DNA from: Branchiostoma floridae
Taxonomy: Eukaryota; Chordata; Leptocardii; Amphioxiformes; Branchiostomatidae
Reading direction: 5' to 3'
Length of the DNA stretch: 64,000 nt
Assembly: GCF_000003815.2 (NCBI RefSeq)
Contig: NC_049979.1
Location: 18,936,285-19,000,284, forward strand
The translations under genes and the position numbers were made by a program. The notes below the pieces were generated by a model, which saw only the letters and a list, made by a program, of their open reading frames with translations, was not told the DNA's origin and did not search any database. Below, one piece after another: positions 50,135 through 61,004 of this stretch (position 1 is the stretch's first letter; each line of letters begins with the position of its first letter).

Positions 50135-50835
50135 GTCCAGGCGATTGGTGCAAAAATTGCTCAAATTATAATAAAAGCATGAAACTTGGCACAAGTGTTC
50201 TATACAACAATAGAAACAATTCTAGGGGCGGAGCCAAAATAAACATGCTTTTACATAGCAACTGTTGCTAGGCAACTTTTTTTGCTTGGCAACGATTACC
50301 ATCGTCTGCATTTTCGCCAGATGACACCTTAATTACCATAGTGAAACATACAAAAATAGACATTTTTGGTCAAAAATGGCCAAAAATGGCCACTTCAATT
50401 TAAAAGTTATAACTTACTTAACAGCTCAAAGTATAATACATCCAAATGAGGACCGTGACATCTATTTTGAAGCAAATTTTAATGCTATTGGTGTAATTAT
50501 AATCAGGAAGGACCCCAAAATAAACATTTTTAGTAAAAAACTGCCACAAAAAACGTCTGACGAATGATTTTGCTCAACATGCTATAAAGACCTATTGGTT
50601 GAATCATTTTACCAAGTTTTAGCCTTCTAACTTGAATTGTTATAGCACAGAAGCGAATATTGTAACAATTGCAAAGGAAAATGGTTTCCTAGCAACCGTT
50701 GCTAAGCAACATGGATTTTGAATTGGCTCCACCACTGAAAATATTTAGTACATACTCAAGATTCATCATACCAAGTTTCATGCTTTTATCACATTTTGAT
50801 CAATTCTGCCTATATTTTACACCAATCGCCTAGAC
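50135..50835. mobile_element. 701-bp TA-flanked MITE
   Basis: The left end GTCCAGGCGATTGGTGCAAA and the inverted right end GTCTAGGCGATTGGTGTAAA are flanked by TA at 50133-50134 and 50836-50837. A second, inner pair of inverted words (GCAACTGTTGCTAGGCAAC at about 50258 and GCAACCGTTGCTAAGCAAC at about 50692) and AAGCATGAAACTTGG make arms of about 150 bp. The interior is AT-rich without a significant frame. Confidence 0.8.
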
Positions 50836-51295
50836 TATTTGTTCTTTGAAGCTCATTAATCGCTATCTAATAAGTTCCAAGTAGCTAGTAAGTAATCATC
50901 ATATATTACTTTGCGAGCTTACCGTGACAGATTGAAACAGACGAGCCCAGGACAAGTAACTTAAGTGTCTGGTGATAATTCGTTTTGTACAACTTAAACA
51001 GTCATTAAAATTATGATAAGGCACTCAACAGCGTTGGGTTGGTAAAAGAACACTACAAATCTCTGTAGTGTCTCTGTAAACTTGTTATAAAGTTTGCTAT
51101 GATTCGCTGATCTGTGTGAACAAGCAAACTTGATGGTGGCAAATGTATATTCCCTTTATCCACATACTTAGTCTGGTAGATATTAAGTGACTGAAAGACA
51201 AAGGTTGTGTACGATTGTAAGTATTTGTTCATCTTAACTTCCAGGTTGCGAGCAGATGACAATCTCTGATTCACCGTGGGCCAAAAACTGACAGC

Positions 51296-54200
51296 ATGTC
51301 ATCACCAGACACGAAGAAGGAGCATCTGAACTTTGAGAATCGGCAAATGAAGGTCTGTGTGGCGACATGTAACCGAGCCGACTACTCCAAGCTCGCGCCG
51401 ATCATGTTCTGCCTGCGAGATGACCCGCTGATGGAGCTGCGCGTGGTGGTGATGGGCACTCATCTCATCGACGATTATGGGTAAGGCATTGTTCTCATTT
51501 TCTTTATTGGCTAAGTGATTCGACATTTCTGCAAAAACTCTCTCTATCTCTATGAATGTGCATTCAGCATGTATTTTACTGCATTTCGCAGTTTCCTTTA
51601 CATCAGTGCTTTATGAAATCAGCCTTGCCTTAAGCATTTTGAAAAAAAAAAAAACATTCCAAGAGTCAGTTGATCAGTTCTCGGAATCTACTTGCTCCCC
51701 GTGCAGCTCAACCTACCGCATGATTCAGCAGGATGGGTTTGAGGTGGACGGATACCTGCACACCATTGTCAGGGGCGAGGATGAGGCGGCCATGGCAGAG
51801 TCTGTCGGACTAGCACTCGTCAAGCTACCAGACGTGCTGGTGAGACTAAAACCCGACCTCCTGATCGTTCACGGTGATCGTTTCGACGCCTTGTCGTTGG
51901 CAACGTGCGCGGCACTCATGAATATACGAATCCTTCACATCGAGGGCGGTGAGGTAAGCGGGACCATCGATGACTCCATCCGCCACTCCATCAGCAAACT
52001 AGCGCACTACCACGCTTGCTGCACCGACCGCGCGCGCCGCCGCCTCCTCTCCATGTGCGAGGACAACGACCGCATCCTGCTGTCCGGCTGTCCGACCTAC
52101 GACAAACTCTTGTCCTGCAACGTGAGGAACCACGACAACGTGCTGGCCAGGTGGGCACAGGGAGCCAAACCGAAGGACTACATCGTCGCCTTGCAACACC
52201 CTGTAACGACGAACATCAAAGATTCCCTGAAAATGTTCGAGTTAATGCTAGATGCAGTGCTGGACTTTGGGGTCGTAACGGTGGTGTTATTCCCCAATAT
52301 TGATGCAGGTGAGCTTTCCTGTCAAAGATAAACTCACTATTTCTGCAGAACATACTCATATTTGTATACTGCTTCAAGTGTCGATATTTCTTGCACATTC
52401 ACACTCATCATTGCACAGCTCCAAGCGGCAATCAGGATCCTACGCTAATGCTTACATTCACACTTATCGCAATGCAACATCGCACATTGGCACTGACAAA
52501 ATTGCGTACGATGCGCGATGACTGTTATTTGATTAAACTTTAAACCGCTTTTAAAGATAACTATGATTACTACTGGTTCTTGCATTTCTAGTGGTATTTT
52601 GCTGCACATTTTTCTTCCTTCATCCGGATTGTGACATCATGCAATGATATATCTAATCGCTAAGCAGATCCATCGGTGGTAAGGCAGTATCCAAATTAAA
52701 GGGCCAACCAGTGTCCAACAGCTCCTTTCAATATTGTTTAGCGATTTGGGCACTGTCTTGCCACTTACAGATCTGCCTGAAGATAAGTACATATTAAACA
52801 ACCTACCTAGCCTTAATGTTCTCCTCTTCAACTCTTCACAGGGAGCAAGGAGATGACGCGTACGATCCGTCAACGAGGCCTTGAACACAATAAGAACTTC
52901 AGTCTTTGCAAGCATATTCCGTACGACCAGTTCATCATCCTTATGGCCAACGCGGGCTGTCTGATCGGGAACAGCAGCGCGGGGATTCGGGAGGCTGGAG
53001 CCTTCGGTACTCCCGTCATCAATCTGGGCAAGAGGCAGATCGGCAGGGAGGCAGGTCAGTTCTGTTCATCCTCAACTTTTGGTCTCGAAGGATTTCGAGA
53101 GCAAATTTTTAAGTTTTATAGTTATGTATCTGCCGTAGTCGGAGATGTAATTATTAAGCTATACATGTAAATATCACAATGTGTGTAATTGTTTTGATTT
53201 TTCAATAAAGGTTTAAAATAAAATAAAAATTAAAAAAAAAAACGTTTGGTCTCCAAGCAGGTGCAAGAATCCGACCGCTTCGGTGTTATACGCGTGTTAT
53301 AAACACATCTTCCTTGTGTTACATCTTTCTAATTCTTCGTCGGTTCATACCAGAAACGTAGCCACAAGAAAGCGCGCACCGCCAAAACTACAAGAAACTG
53401 CTCAAATATGTCCACTTCTGTGCGCAATAAAATAGTATTCATCTTTATCATATTCGTAACTTAAAAGCTCCTAAATGGATTTAGTCAGGCTAGAAGGTAG
53501 TAAGACTATAAGATATTACAGAACATGTCTATCCTTCTGAATTCTACCGTAGAATTTGATATTTCTGCCGTGAATAGTTTCGTCAGGTTGGTAACGTTAC
53601 TTAGATATATTGCACTACCTTGTTGCACAACCAAAAAGATTTTATGCGAAAGCGTTTCGGTAGTCCTTCTGCTTTCTTCCTCAAATACTGACTGCTTCTA
53701 TATCAACTTCTAGTAGGTACTGTGTCACATCATGTCTACTTGATGATATGCAGGTGCTTGTCTGTCTTACGTAGGTGCAAATGTATTACATGTGAAGGAT
53801 GCAGACACCAAGAGCAAGATCTTACACGCGATCAACCTACAGTACAAGAAGCAGTTTCCACGGCAAGGGACATCTTTGTTGCGTTTACTTCTTAGCGACA
53901 ATAAGAATGAAACAAGCTGTACAAGATCAACGTCAAAGTGTTGCATTGATACCTTTTGATTTGGCTCTTGTAATCATATCCCAATACGTGATCTACACGT
54001 TGGAACTCTCAAGTTATGTTGCAGACCAAATTACCATAGAATAAAATTGTCATTGTAACAAAATGCAATGCAGAAAGTTGATAGTAGATGTAGTGTTGTC
54101 AATGGTCTAGTCTTTTAAAGATACCAGTAGCTTTTATGGTTTATTCCGTTTTTGTTTTTGCTATTTCACATGTGGCGCCATGCTCAATCTTTCTATTCAA

Positions 54201-57200
54201 ACCAGAAAAAAAACGTTAATGCGCGTAACTCCTTATCATATGTACCTACAAGCTGATGTTTTAACTCACAATAATTACAATCTTTCCGTCACTCTCAGCT
54301 CACACATCTATGGAGATGGCCATGCTTGTCAGCGCATCATGAAGTTCATCCATACGATCAAGAACGACTTGGACAAGCCCATCCAGAAGGCCTTCATCTT
54401 CCCTCCCATGAGAGACACTGTGTCCCTGGACATCGACCACATCCTGGAGATCCAGAGCGCCCTGGCCGTGGACCTAGGAGGCACCAACCTCAGGGTCGCC
54501 ATTGTCGGTCAACAGGTGTGTATCAGGCCTTCTCACCTATATAGAATTTTCACTCACTTCCCATATCAATGAAGTGAGTAGTCTCTACCAGGCTGACTAC
54601 GCTGGTCATTACAGGGAGAATAATTTGCCAGGGGAGTTTTGCTACCAGAGTAGTTGGTCGTGGACTGACTACTTTGGTCAATTTCCCATTTTTTCCAAAT
54701 TCTATGATTCCCGCATCCCCGTAAGGAAGGCCTGGCAGAGGCTAGAAGAGTGCAAGTGGTAAGTTTGTATACTAGGGGCATTTACAACATTTATCTCGAG
54801 TCTTCCTGTGCATTTTCTGCAGGGTGAGATCCTCCACAAGATGACGGAGCCAACACCGGGCACGAATGAGGAGCGTATGGACGTATTGATGCGATTGCTG
54901 GTGGAATCTACATCAAAAGCAGTGGAACTTAATTGTCGAATACTTGGCATAGGTTAGCACCCTTAGTCTTAGGTCCCAAGTGTACCGGTGCCCGTCAGGG
55001 ATGTAGCCCCGACCGAGCATAAAGTCAACAGGCCCAATGGACTGCCAGATACCAGGGGCACCCCCTCGGTGTTCCCCACGGTCGGTCACGGCGTCTATAT
55101 CTTACCAGGTCCCGGGTTCATTTTAAGTCTGACTTAACAACCAAGTGCCTGGCCAAACCCAAAAATAATCCGTGAGCCATAAGGTGCCCCATGGGGCCGC
55201 GCGAGGGTCACGGTTCAAATAACAGCCCATGAACTGCTTCTCCAATTGTGACCTAAGCCAAACTCAAAGTTGTAGTACGGGGGTCTGCATGGAGAGGAAT
55301 AGAAACACCTACAATGGATGACTTGACCGCATAATATCAGTACTTACCACAGATTATGGTCTCTGAATTAGAGTAGTCCAATTAAGAAAAACATAGAATA
55401 AGATTGCCTGCTTATGCCTAAGAAAACGTTTTCTTGAAACCCAAACTCTTCTAAGGTAACCTCAAAGACCATGTGTTTTAGCTACAGGTACGTCTTATAA
55501 TATGTCAATATTAAAAAACAAAAAAAAACATGCTGGTTTGTTCAACAATGCAAGGTAATCCTATTTTGGTGTGCAGGTATCAGTACTGGTGGAAGAGTCA
55601 ATCCTTATGATGGGGTGGTGCTGCACTCCACCGAGATCCTGGAGGGATGGAACTCCATCGACCTGCGCACCCCCATCTCCAGCAAGTTGCACCTTCCAGT
55701 GTGGGTGGACAATGATGGAAACTGTGCTGCACTGGGAGAGAAGAAGTTTGGAAAGGGGCTAGGATCGGAGGACTTTATTACTTTGATTGTCGGCACTGGT
55801 AAGCTGCTGCTGCTGCAAACAATAGTGGAACAGTATGGTTGGTGGTCACGACATGAGAACCTTTATAAGGTTTATTTTGCCTGACACTAGCTCGGGGAAG
55901 GATTCACTTGAATAAAATTGTTATCAAAAGGAATGTGAGAGTAGTAGTTGTTTATCGTAAAAGTAGGTTAAGTACAATGCAATGGGGTATGGTCGGAGCC
56001 TAACATCTGCTTGTAGCTTCATTTGGAGCAACGGATGCTCAATCAATTTGTCGCTAGACATAACCCAACATCTGCTTGAAGATATTTGCCCAAGCCACTT
56101 GGTCCACAATATTGAGAACATAGGGGTGATTTCTGAAAATATTACATTTCTTATACAAACAGCTACCGTGGAATTCATCCAGGAGGAATGAGACATTAAG
56201 AATGATGCGTCTTCATTGTATTATGTTAAGTGATCTCTTCTTATTCTAGGTACATTAGGACTGCCACCTTTTAAAAAAGAATGATGAAATTAAAGAGATC
56301 TACCTATCCAACATCAGTAATTCACATTATTATGCATGCTTCAGCACCAAGGACAGCACCTCCAGTCTTGGTGTTTGATTAATGCTGCTGTTGATTTACA
56401 ATGTGGTTAATATCTAGAATTTAATGAGCTTTGATGCTAATCTAGAATACAAGTACATTTTCCCTCATTGTTCATCATCATTATATCAAAATAATGTATT
56501 TGTTTCTAATGCTGTATTCTTGACTAATAGTAATATCTATAATATTTGAAACTTTGTGTCTTTTCAGGAATTGGAGGAGGGATTTTCCTGAACAATGAGC
56601 TGGTCCACGGTGCTAACTTCTGTGCAGCAGAGTTGGGACACATCAGTGTGTGCATGGACGGCCCAGATTGCACGTGTGGGAGCTCCGGCTGCGTGGAGAG
56701 TTACGCCTCCGGGCTGGCTCTTCAGAGGGAAGCCAAAAAACTGCATGACGGTATGTGTAGATATTAGAGCCTCCTGAAAAGCTTAGAGTGTTGTCTGAAG
56801 CCTCTAAGTATTTTAGATAATCATTATATCCAGTGCCAAATAGCAATTACTCAAGCAACTGGATATGATTTTGGAAACGGTCAGACATTTCAGATAACTA
56901 ACGGCAGTTACTAGTAATTAACTCAATTGCATAAACTTTGTCTTGTCCTACCCTTATTTCCTATTGGACTTCTAAAACATTGTATTCACCTCTGTTGCAT
57001 ATCAATTCATAGTTATGGTAAGGAATTCCTGCTCTACAACTAGATCTCTTCAGTGTCACTCACGAAAGATAACAGATGTTATCCGAAATTTCCAAAATCA
57101 TATCCAGCTGTTTGAGTAATTGCTATTCGGCGTATCTTATTACCTGGTTATTATCTTCATCGAAATATCATGTGATATTGAAGGATTGAATAAATCTCAT

Positions 57201-58292
57201 TACATTGACGCCTTCAGTTAGAAGTACTGAGTACACTTACACAGACATGAAAACTTGTACTCTACCCCTGCACCCCAGCTGATGAGCTGCTTGTTCCTGG
57301 TGTGCACCTGACAGATGGTGAGGAGTTGACAGCCAAACATCTCATCCAGGCTGCACAACTCGGCAACAAGAAGGCAGAGAAGGTTGTGGAAAGAGGTGAG
57401 CCTTCGTTATAGGAAAGGGATGTCGTGACCTCATATCTGTTCTCTTTTCAGCTTCTCTTGGATTGGGAAGAAACTACTGATCAAGATGAGTCTGTTACAC
57501 CTTCTGCATTATAAAGGGCTGGCTGTTGTTAAAAAGTGAGCATTGATAAGGGGAAGATTCTCTCCCTCCTGCCTGGACAGCAGTGAACTTGACGTTTTCT
57601 TAGTAGCATATCAGATAAAGACTTGGGGAAAAGCTGATGAGTTGTAGCCGAATTTTAAATGCAATATTTGCTAAAATGATGCCTTCTAATCTAGCCTGAG
57701 TAAATCACGCTTCTAGCAGCCTTTTACTAGTCATGGCTCTAGAGGCTTGATACCCCAAACCTCCAATCCTGCTGATTTAAGCATACCTGTATATGATAAC
57801 ACAGACCAGACTACGAACAATTGTCAGACTACGAACTATTACCATGTTGTTGGAGACTGACTTCATACTAGTACTCATAGTGATAAACAATTCTAAGCTC
57901 CTATTGGTCATTTCTGGTATCAGTCTCCAGTAGGCTTAGACTCCGTTAGAGGTGGATGACTGCAAGCTCTGTGGAGGGTTCCTATCAGCCAGACAGTGAG
58001 AGAGAGTGTGACACAGGATTCATTCTAACCAGTCCTTCAATGTCTATCTTCAGCATGCGAGGCCCTGGGTTCAGCTATCTGTACACTGCTGCACACAGTA
58101 AACCCCTCCCACATCATCCTGTGTGGACACCTGGCGCCACACTATGTGGACGGGGTCCGTGAGGTCATACAGCGGAGGGCTCTTCCGTCTGCTGCCAACA
58201 ACATACAGGTCATGGTGTCAGACCTGGAAGAACCAGCCTTGCTTGGAGCAGCCAGTATTGTGCTAGAGTTTGCCACCAGAAGGATATATTAG
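51296..58292 (+). CDS. GNE: GNE: bifunctional UDP-GlcNAc 2-epimerase / ManNAc kinase, 731 aa, 10 exons
   Basis: Cytosolic enzyme that converts UDP-GlcNAc to ManNAc and phosphorylates it, the committed step of sialic acid synthesis. Exons are 51296-51480, 51707-52308, 52842-53054, 53775-53862, 54299-54515, 54823-54952, 55577-55798, 56568-56750, 57279-57395 and 58054-58292, 2196 nt in total. The epimerase half (about 1-385) shows [25 protein letters not shown] (117-124), [17 protein letters not shown] and the catalytic-region ALQHP (H226). The kinase half (from about 415) has the ATP loop [12 protein letters not shown] (421 on), catalytic NDGN (D525) and the ROK zinc ligands H577, C587, C589 and C594. 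R269 and R272 align with human R263 and R266, the CMP-Neu5Ac feedback site. Length fits the family (722 in the main human form). All introns are GT-AG except intron 4, which has a GC donor. The ATG is in frame and gives a 19-residue lead before the conserved start. Confidence 0.97.
53204..53242 (+). other. AATAAA plus A-rich run inside GNE intron 3
   Basis: AATAAA at 53204-53209 is followed within about 25 bases by an 11-A run at 53232-53242. It is either the tail of a retroposed copy or a possible intronic polyadenylation site. The reading frame of exon 3 stays open through its donor and stops before this signal (TAA near 53168). Confidence 0.5.
53863..53864 (+). other. Non-canonical GC splice donor of GNE intron 4
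   Basis: The conserved protein requires exon 4 to end at ..TTTCCACG and exon 5 to start CTCACACATC (QFPR|SHIYGDG). The intron starts GCAAGG and ends CAG. No GT nearby gives a frame that keeps the family sequence. GC-AG introns are an established minor class of U2 introns. Confidence 0.8.
56835..57131. mobile_element. 297-bp inverted-repeat element in GNE intron 8
   Basis: The left arm AATAGCAATTACTCAAGCAA..GGATATGATTTTGGAAA and the inverted right arm AATAGCAATTACTCAAACAG..GGATATGATTTTGGAAA cover about 45 bp each. They are related to the repeat at 47752-47925. No target duplication is identified. Confidence 0.65.
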
Positions 58293-58325
58293 CATTATGT
58301 CTTCCTTTTGTGTCTCTCTTTAGTA

Positions 58326-58431
58326 TTCTCCAAGCAGAGATTGGGTCGCAGAGATAGGATTTTTACAGGATCACTTGAGGATTATAAAATTCCTCACGAC
58401 TATCACCGCAACCCAACCTCTGCTTGGAGAA
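58326..58431. mobile_element. CTCCAAGCAGA-family MITE, 106 bp, in GNE 3' UTR region
   Basis: The left end TTCTCCAAGCAGAGATTGGG and the inverted right end TTCTCCAAGCAGAGGTTGGG are flanked by TA at 58324-58325 and 58432-58433. It begins 34 bp after the GNE stop codon. Confidence 0.85.
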
Positions 58432-59486
58432 TATCTCTTTTGCAAGTGGATTATACATGTCATACGTTGAATTCTCCTTTCAACGTGTGGGATACTAGTA
58501 ATGACTTTAATGATTTCTTTGTAAGAGCAATGGGTATCTCTGATGTGGTCCCTACTTTTAGATTCAAATATATATTTAATCTTATCATTCGTTAAAACGT
58601 AAAAGTTACGATCATCAATGTATTTGTGTTGATTTATCCTTAAGCTCAGCTAAAGCTTAGATTCACTTTGTACAATCACAAAATTGTTAGGAAAACATAG
58701 GATTTAAACATGGAAAATTGAAATGAGACGTTAAAATGAACTGCTGATCCTTAGAAGTTATCTATCTTCTGTGTCAAGTGACTTTTGAAATACATCTAGT
58801 TTGCTGCTTATTAATGAGTATACAGATATCTAATCATTTATCCGGTAGACTTCATATCTTAATAACTAAGTTCAGATCTTGACAAAAAAAGATTTAAAAC
58901 AATGCAATTGTTTCAATTTTTGATTATTCCATGGCAATTTGAACCTTTCAACAGAAAATTGAACCGTAGTGTTTTTGTTGTTTTATCTGGTGTGTTTTTG
59001 TATGTTTAGGACCTTACTTGAAAAAGTTGTAAAGATGTTTTTAATTTGTGACAAATGCCAGTTTCTGGATTTAATATACCAATTATAGTTAACATACTTT
59101 CTATAGTTAACTTTAATCGGTGAAATGTGTACTATCGAAATATTATATTTGACAACCATTAAGGCTTACTGTAGCTTTATTGGTGGCTTTTATTATGTTT
59201 AAAGCTTTTATTCCATTTACAATATGGTTTAGAAACTGCCAAAAGTATTTTAAGTGTTGTCCTTAGTTGCATGTGTTGCCCTTTGTTGCATGTGTATAGC
59301 TTTCAACAGTTGTGCAATATCATAGAGAATTTTACAGTGCAAGAGAATCTCTACTATAATTAAAGAAGCAAAAAAAGAAGCAAATGTGTATTTTTTCGTG
59401 TATGTGTTTAAAAGGATGTCAGTCTCAGTGGTGTTTCATTCACAGACAGGAACACCTATCCTCCATTGCAGCCTTCCAGCGTGTCT

Positions 59487-60079
59487 CAGAGGTGGCGGCA
59501 GCAAATTTCGTATGGGGGGGGGGGGGGTGGGGCGAACTTTTTCTGACCCAACTTTCAGCACCTGTCGAACTTTCAGCACCAGCTACCCTTTTTTGTCAAA
59601 TAAAGAGATGTTTGAGGGCGATGACCCACGCCTCCTCAAATTATCATGTCGTTTTGATGAGCGCCGCGGGAGGCGCAAGCCATCGCTTGGGAGGACCAGA
59701 GAAAAGTTTGAAATCTTGACCGACTTGACTGTCTGAAACGTCATTTCCTGCATTTTTGGGCGACATTCTGCTCGTAAACTAAGCTAAGTACAATCATTAG
59801 TAAATTTTGTATTAGTTTAAAAGGTTTTTGAGAGTGACGCTCCCACAACCTATTGTCCCGCGCCAAAAACTGTAGCCATCACAAGGGAGGTCTGGCAAAA
59901 TTTTTACATCGGGAGTGTCTGAAACGCCATTTGTTGCATTTTCAGGGGTAAATTTTTCCGATAGACTAAATTGATTGAATGAAATTTCCATCATCAAAAA
60001 AATACAAAAGGTTTCAGTTTTTTTTGGGGGGGGCCATGCCCCCCAACATATTTTGCCCCCCCCTGTGCCGCCGCCACTG
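59487..60079. mobile_element. 593-bp hAT-like non-autonomous element
   Basis: The left end CAGAGGTGGCGGCAGCAAAT and the inverted right end CAGTGGCGGCGGCACAGGGG are each followed inward by long G runs. CAGTGGCGG-type ends are known from hAT (Tip100-like) transposons. No 8-bp duplication can be matched at the present ends and no transposase is present. Confidence 0.45.
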
Positions 60080-60668
60080 TGGCTGACTTTTATTTGGGAG
60101 GGAGATTTATTCACGATATTAAACGTTGGCTAGCTTCTCTTATGCCAGGAAAGTTTGCCGAGGAAGGGAGCTGGCCTTGGAAAGCCCCAACTACTAGTAA
60201 CTACTTTCCACTGCAAACTATCTTACTCTGCAAACTTCCTTTGAGAACCAAAAATCAAGCCAACGTTGAAAATCACGAACCAGCACTAAACCCCCCCCAT
60301 GAAAATGAGCCCCGCTGGAAGGCTGCAACGGAGGCTAGAAACACCATTGTTCTCCTGCTGTCAGATTGGTAGCAATACCCTGGTTCCTTATCTAATAAGA
60401 GGTAAACCTTTGATCCAGACTACCTTCAATTAAACGTTCCAAAAAATGCGCATTTTCTGAGCTGTGTCATCATTTTGCAGTAGAGAGGTCGCTGCAAAAG
60501 TGGTGTAAATAAAACCACTTGGAACTTTTAAGATAGTCCATGATATGACTGAGAGGAAAACTAGCACAGCATTCCATCCACAGTCTGGCAACGGAATGTG
60601 TCAAATAGACCCCTTTCCAAATTCCTAGTATACAAATAGCCAAGATATTCCAATAAATACAAATTCTA

Positions 60669-61004
60669 TCAATGTCTCTGTTGGTTGATTTTGGCCACTT
60701 CGTCATAGAATCTTGCGACAAAGATCGCATCTATGTTCTCTAGTCTCTGCAGAAGTTCGTTCCTATCGTCTTCTGTCCATCCCTCGAACCACTGCCCGAA
60801 TAGCTTCATCTGACACTTGAATATACTCGGCGCCTTGTCCTGTACGGAGAGTGAGTCAAGGTTAGCCAGGAGGGAGTCCGTGGTAACTCCGACCGCTTTC
60901 TCCACCAAGTCCCGCAGGAACTCCTCGCGTTGTGGCAGGGCCCAGTTGGCGAACCAGGAGCAGACGCAGTGCATCTCCTGCACGGTCACCACACCGTGGC
61001 TCAT
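60669..61004 (-). CDS. C14orf119: C14orf119 homologue (DUF4508), 111 aa
   Basis: Small conserved animal protein of unknown biochemical function. The whole frame lies in one exon from the ATG at 61002-61004 to the stop at 60669. It shows the family signature: an early VQEMHCVCSWFANWALPQRE, then LRDLVEKAV, SIFKCQMKLFGQWFEGWTED and a terminal IFVARFYDEVAKI. The human protein (140 aa) has a longer, variable N-terminus; the conserved domain here is full length. An in-frame TAG 19-21 bases upstream of the ATG, just after a possible splice acceptor (CAGCAG), fixes this start and suggests a 5' UTR intron. It is tail-to-tail with GNE. Confidence 0.88.
   Translation of the reverse strand: MSHGVVTVQEMHCVCSWFANWALPQREEFLRDLVEKAVGVTTDSLLANLDSLSVQDKAPSIFKCQMKLFGQWFEGWTEDDRNELLQRLENIDAIFVARFYDEVAKINQQRH

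Larger units (their letters stand above)
45923..51295. other. Intergenic between two divergent glycan genes
   Basis: The 5' flanks of the glycosyltransferase (minus) and GNE (plus) face each other across 5.4 kb. I see no coding exon. The interval holds the repeats at 47752-47925, 48315-49440 and 50135-50835. Untranslated first exons for either gene could lie here but cannot be placed from sequence alone. Confidence 0.55.
58293..60668. other. Intergenic between convergent GNE and C14orf119
   Basis: Holds the 3' UTR of GNE on the left and that of the C14orf119 homologue on the right. AATAAA words on the plus strand (for example 59599-59604) lie inside a repeat, so I do not assign a poly(A) site. 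Contains elements at 58326-58431 and 59487-60079. Frames at 60079-60372 are repeat-like. Confidence 0.55.

Noticed and set aside
54960..55280. GC-rich stretch in GNE intron 6 that looks repeat-derived
   Set aside because: No terminal repeats, poly(A) tail or second copy in the window, so I could not assign it to any element.
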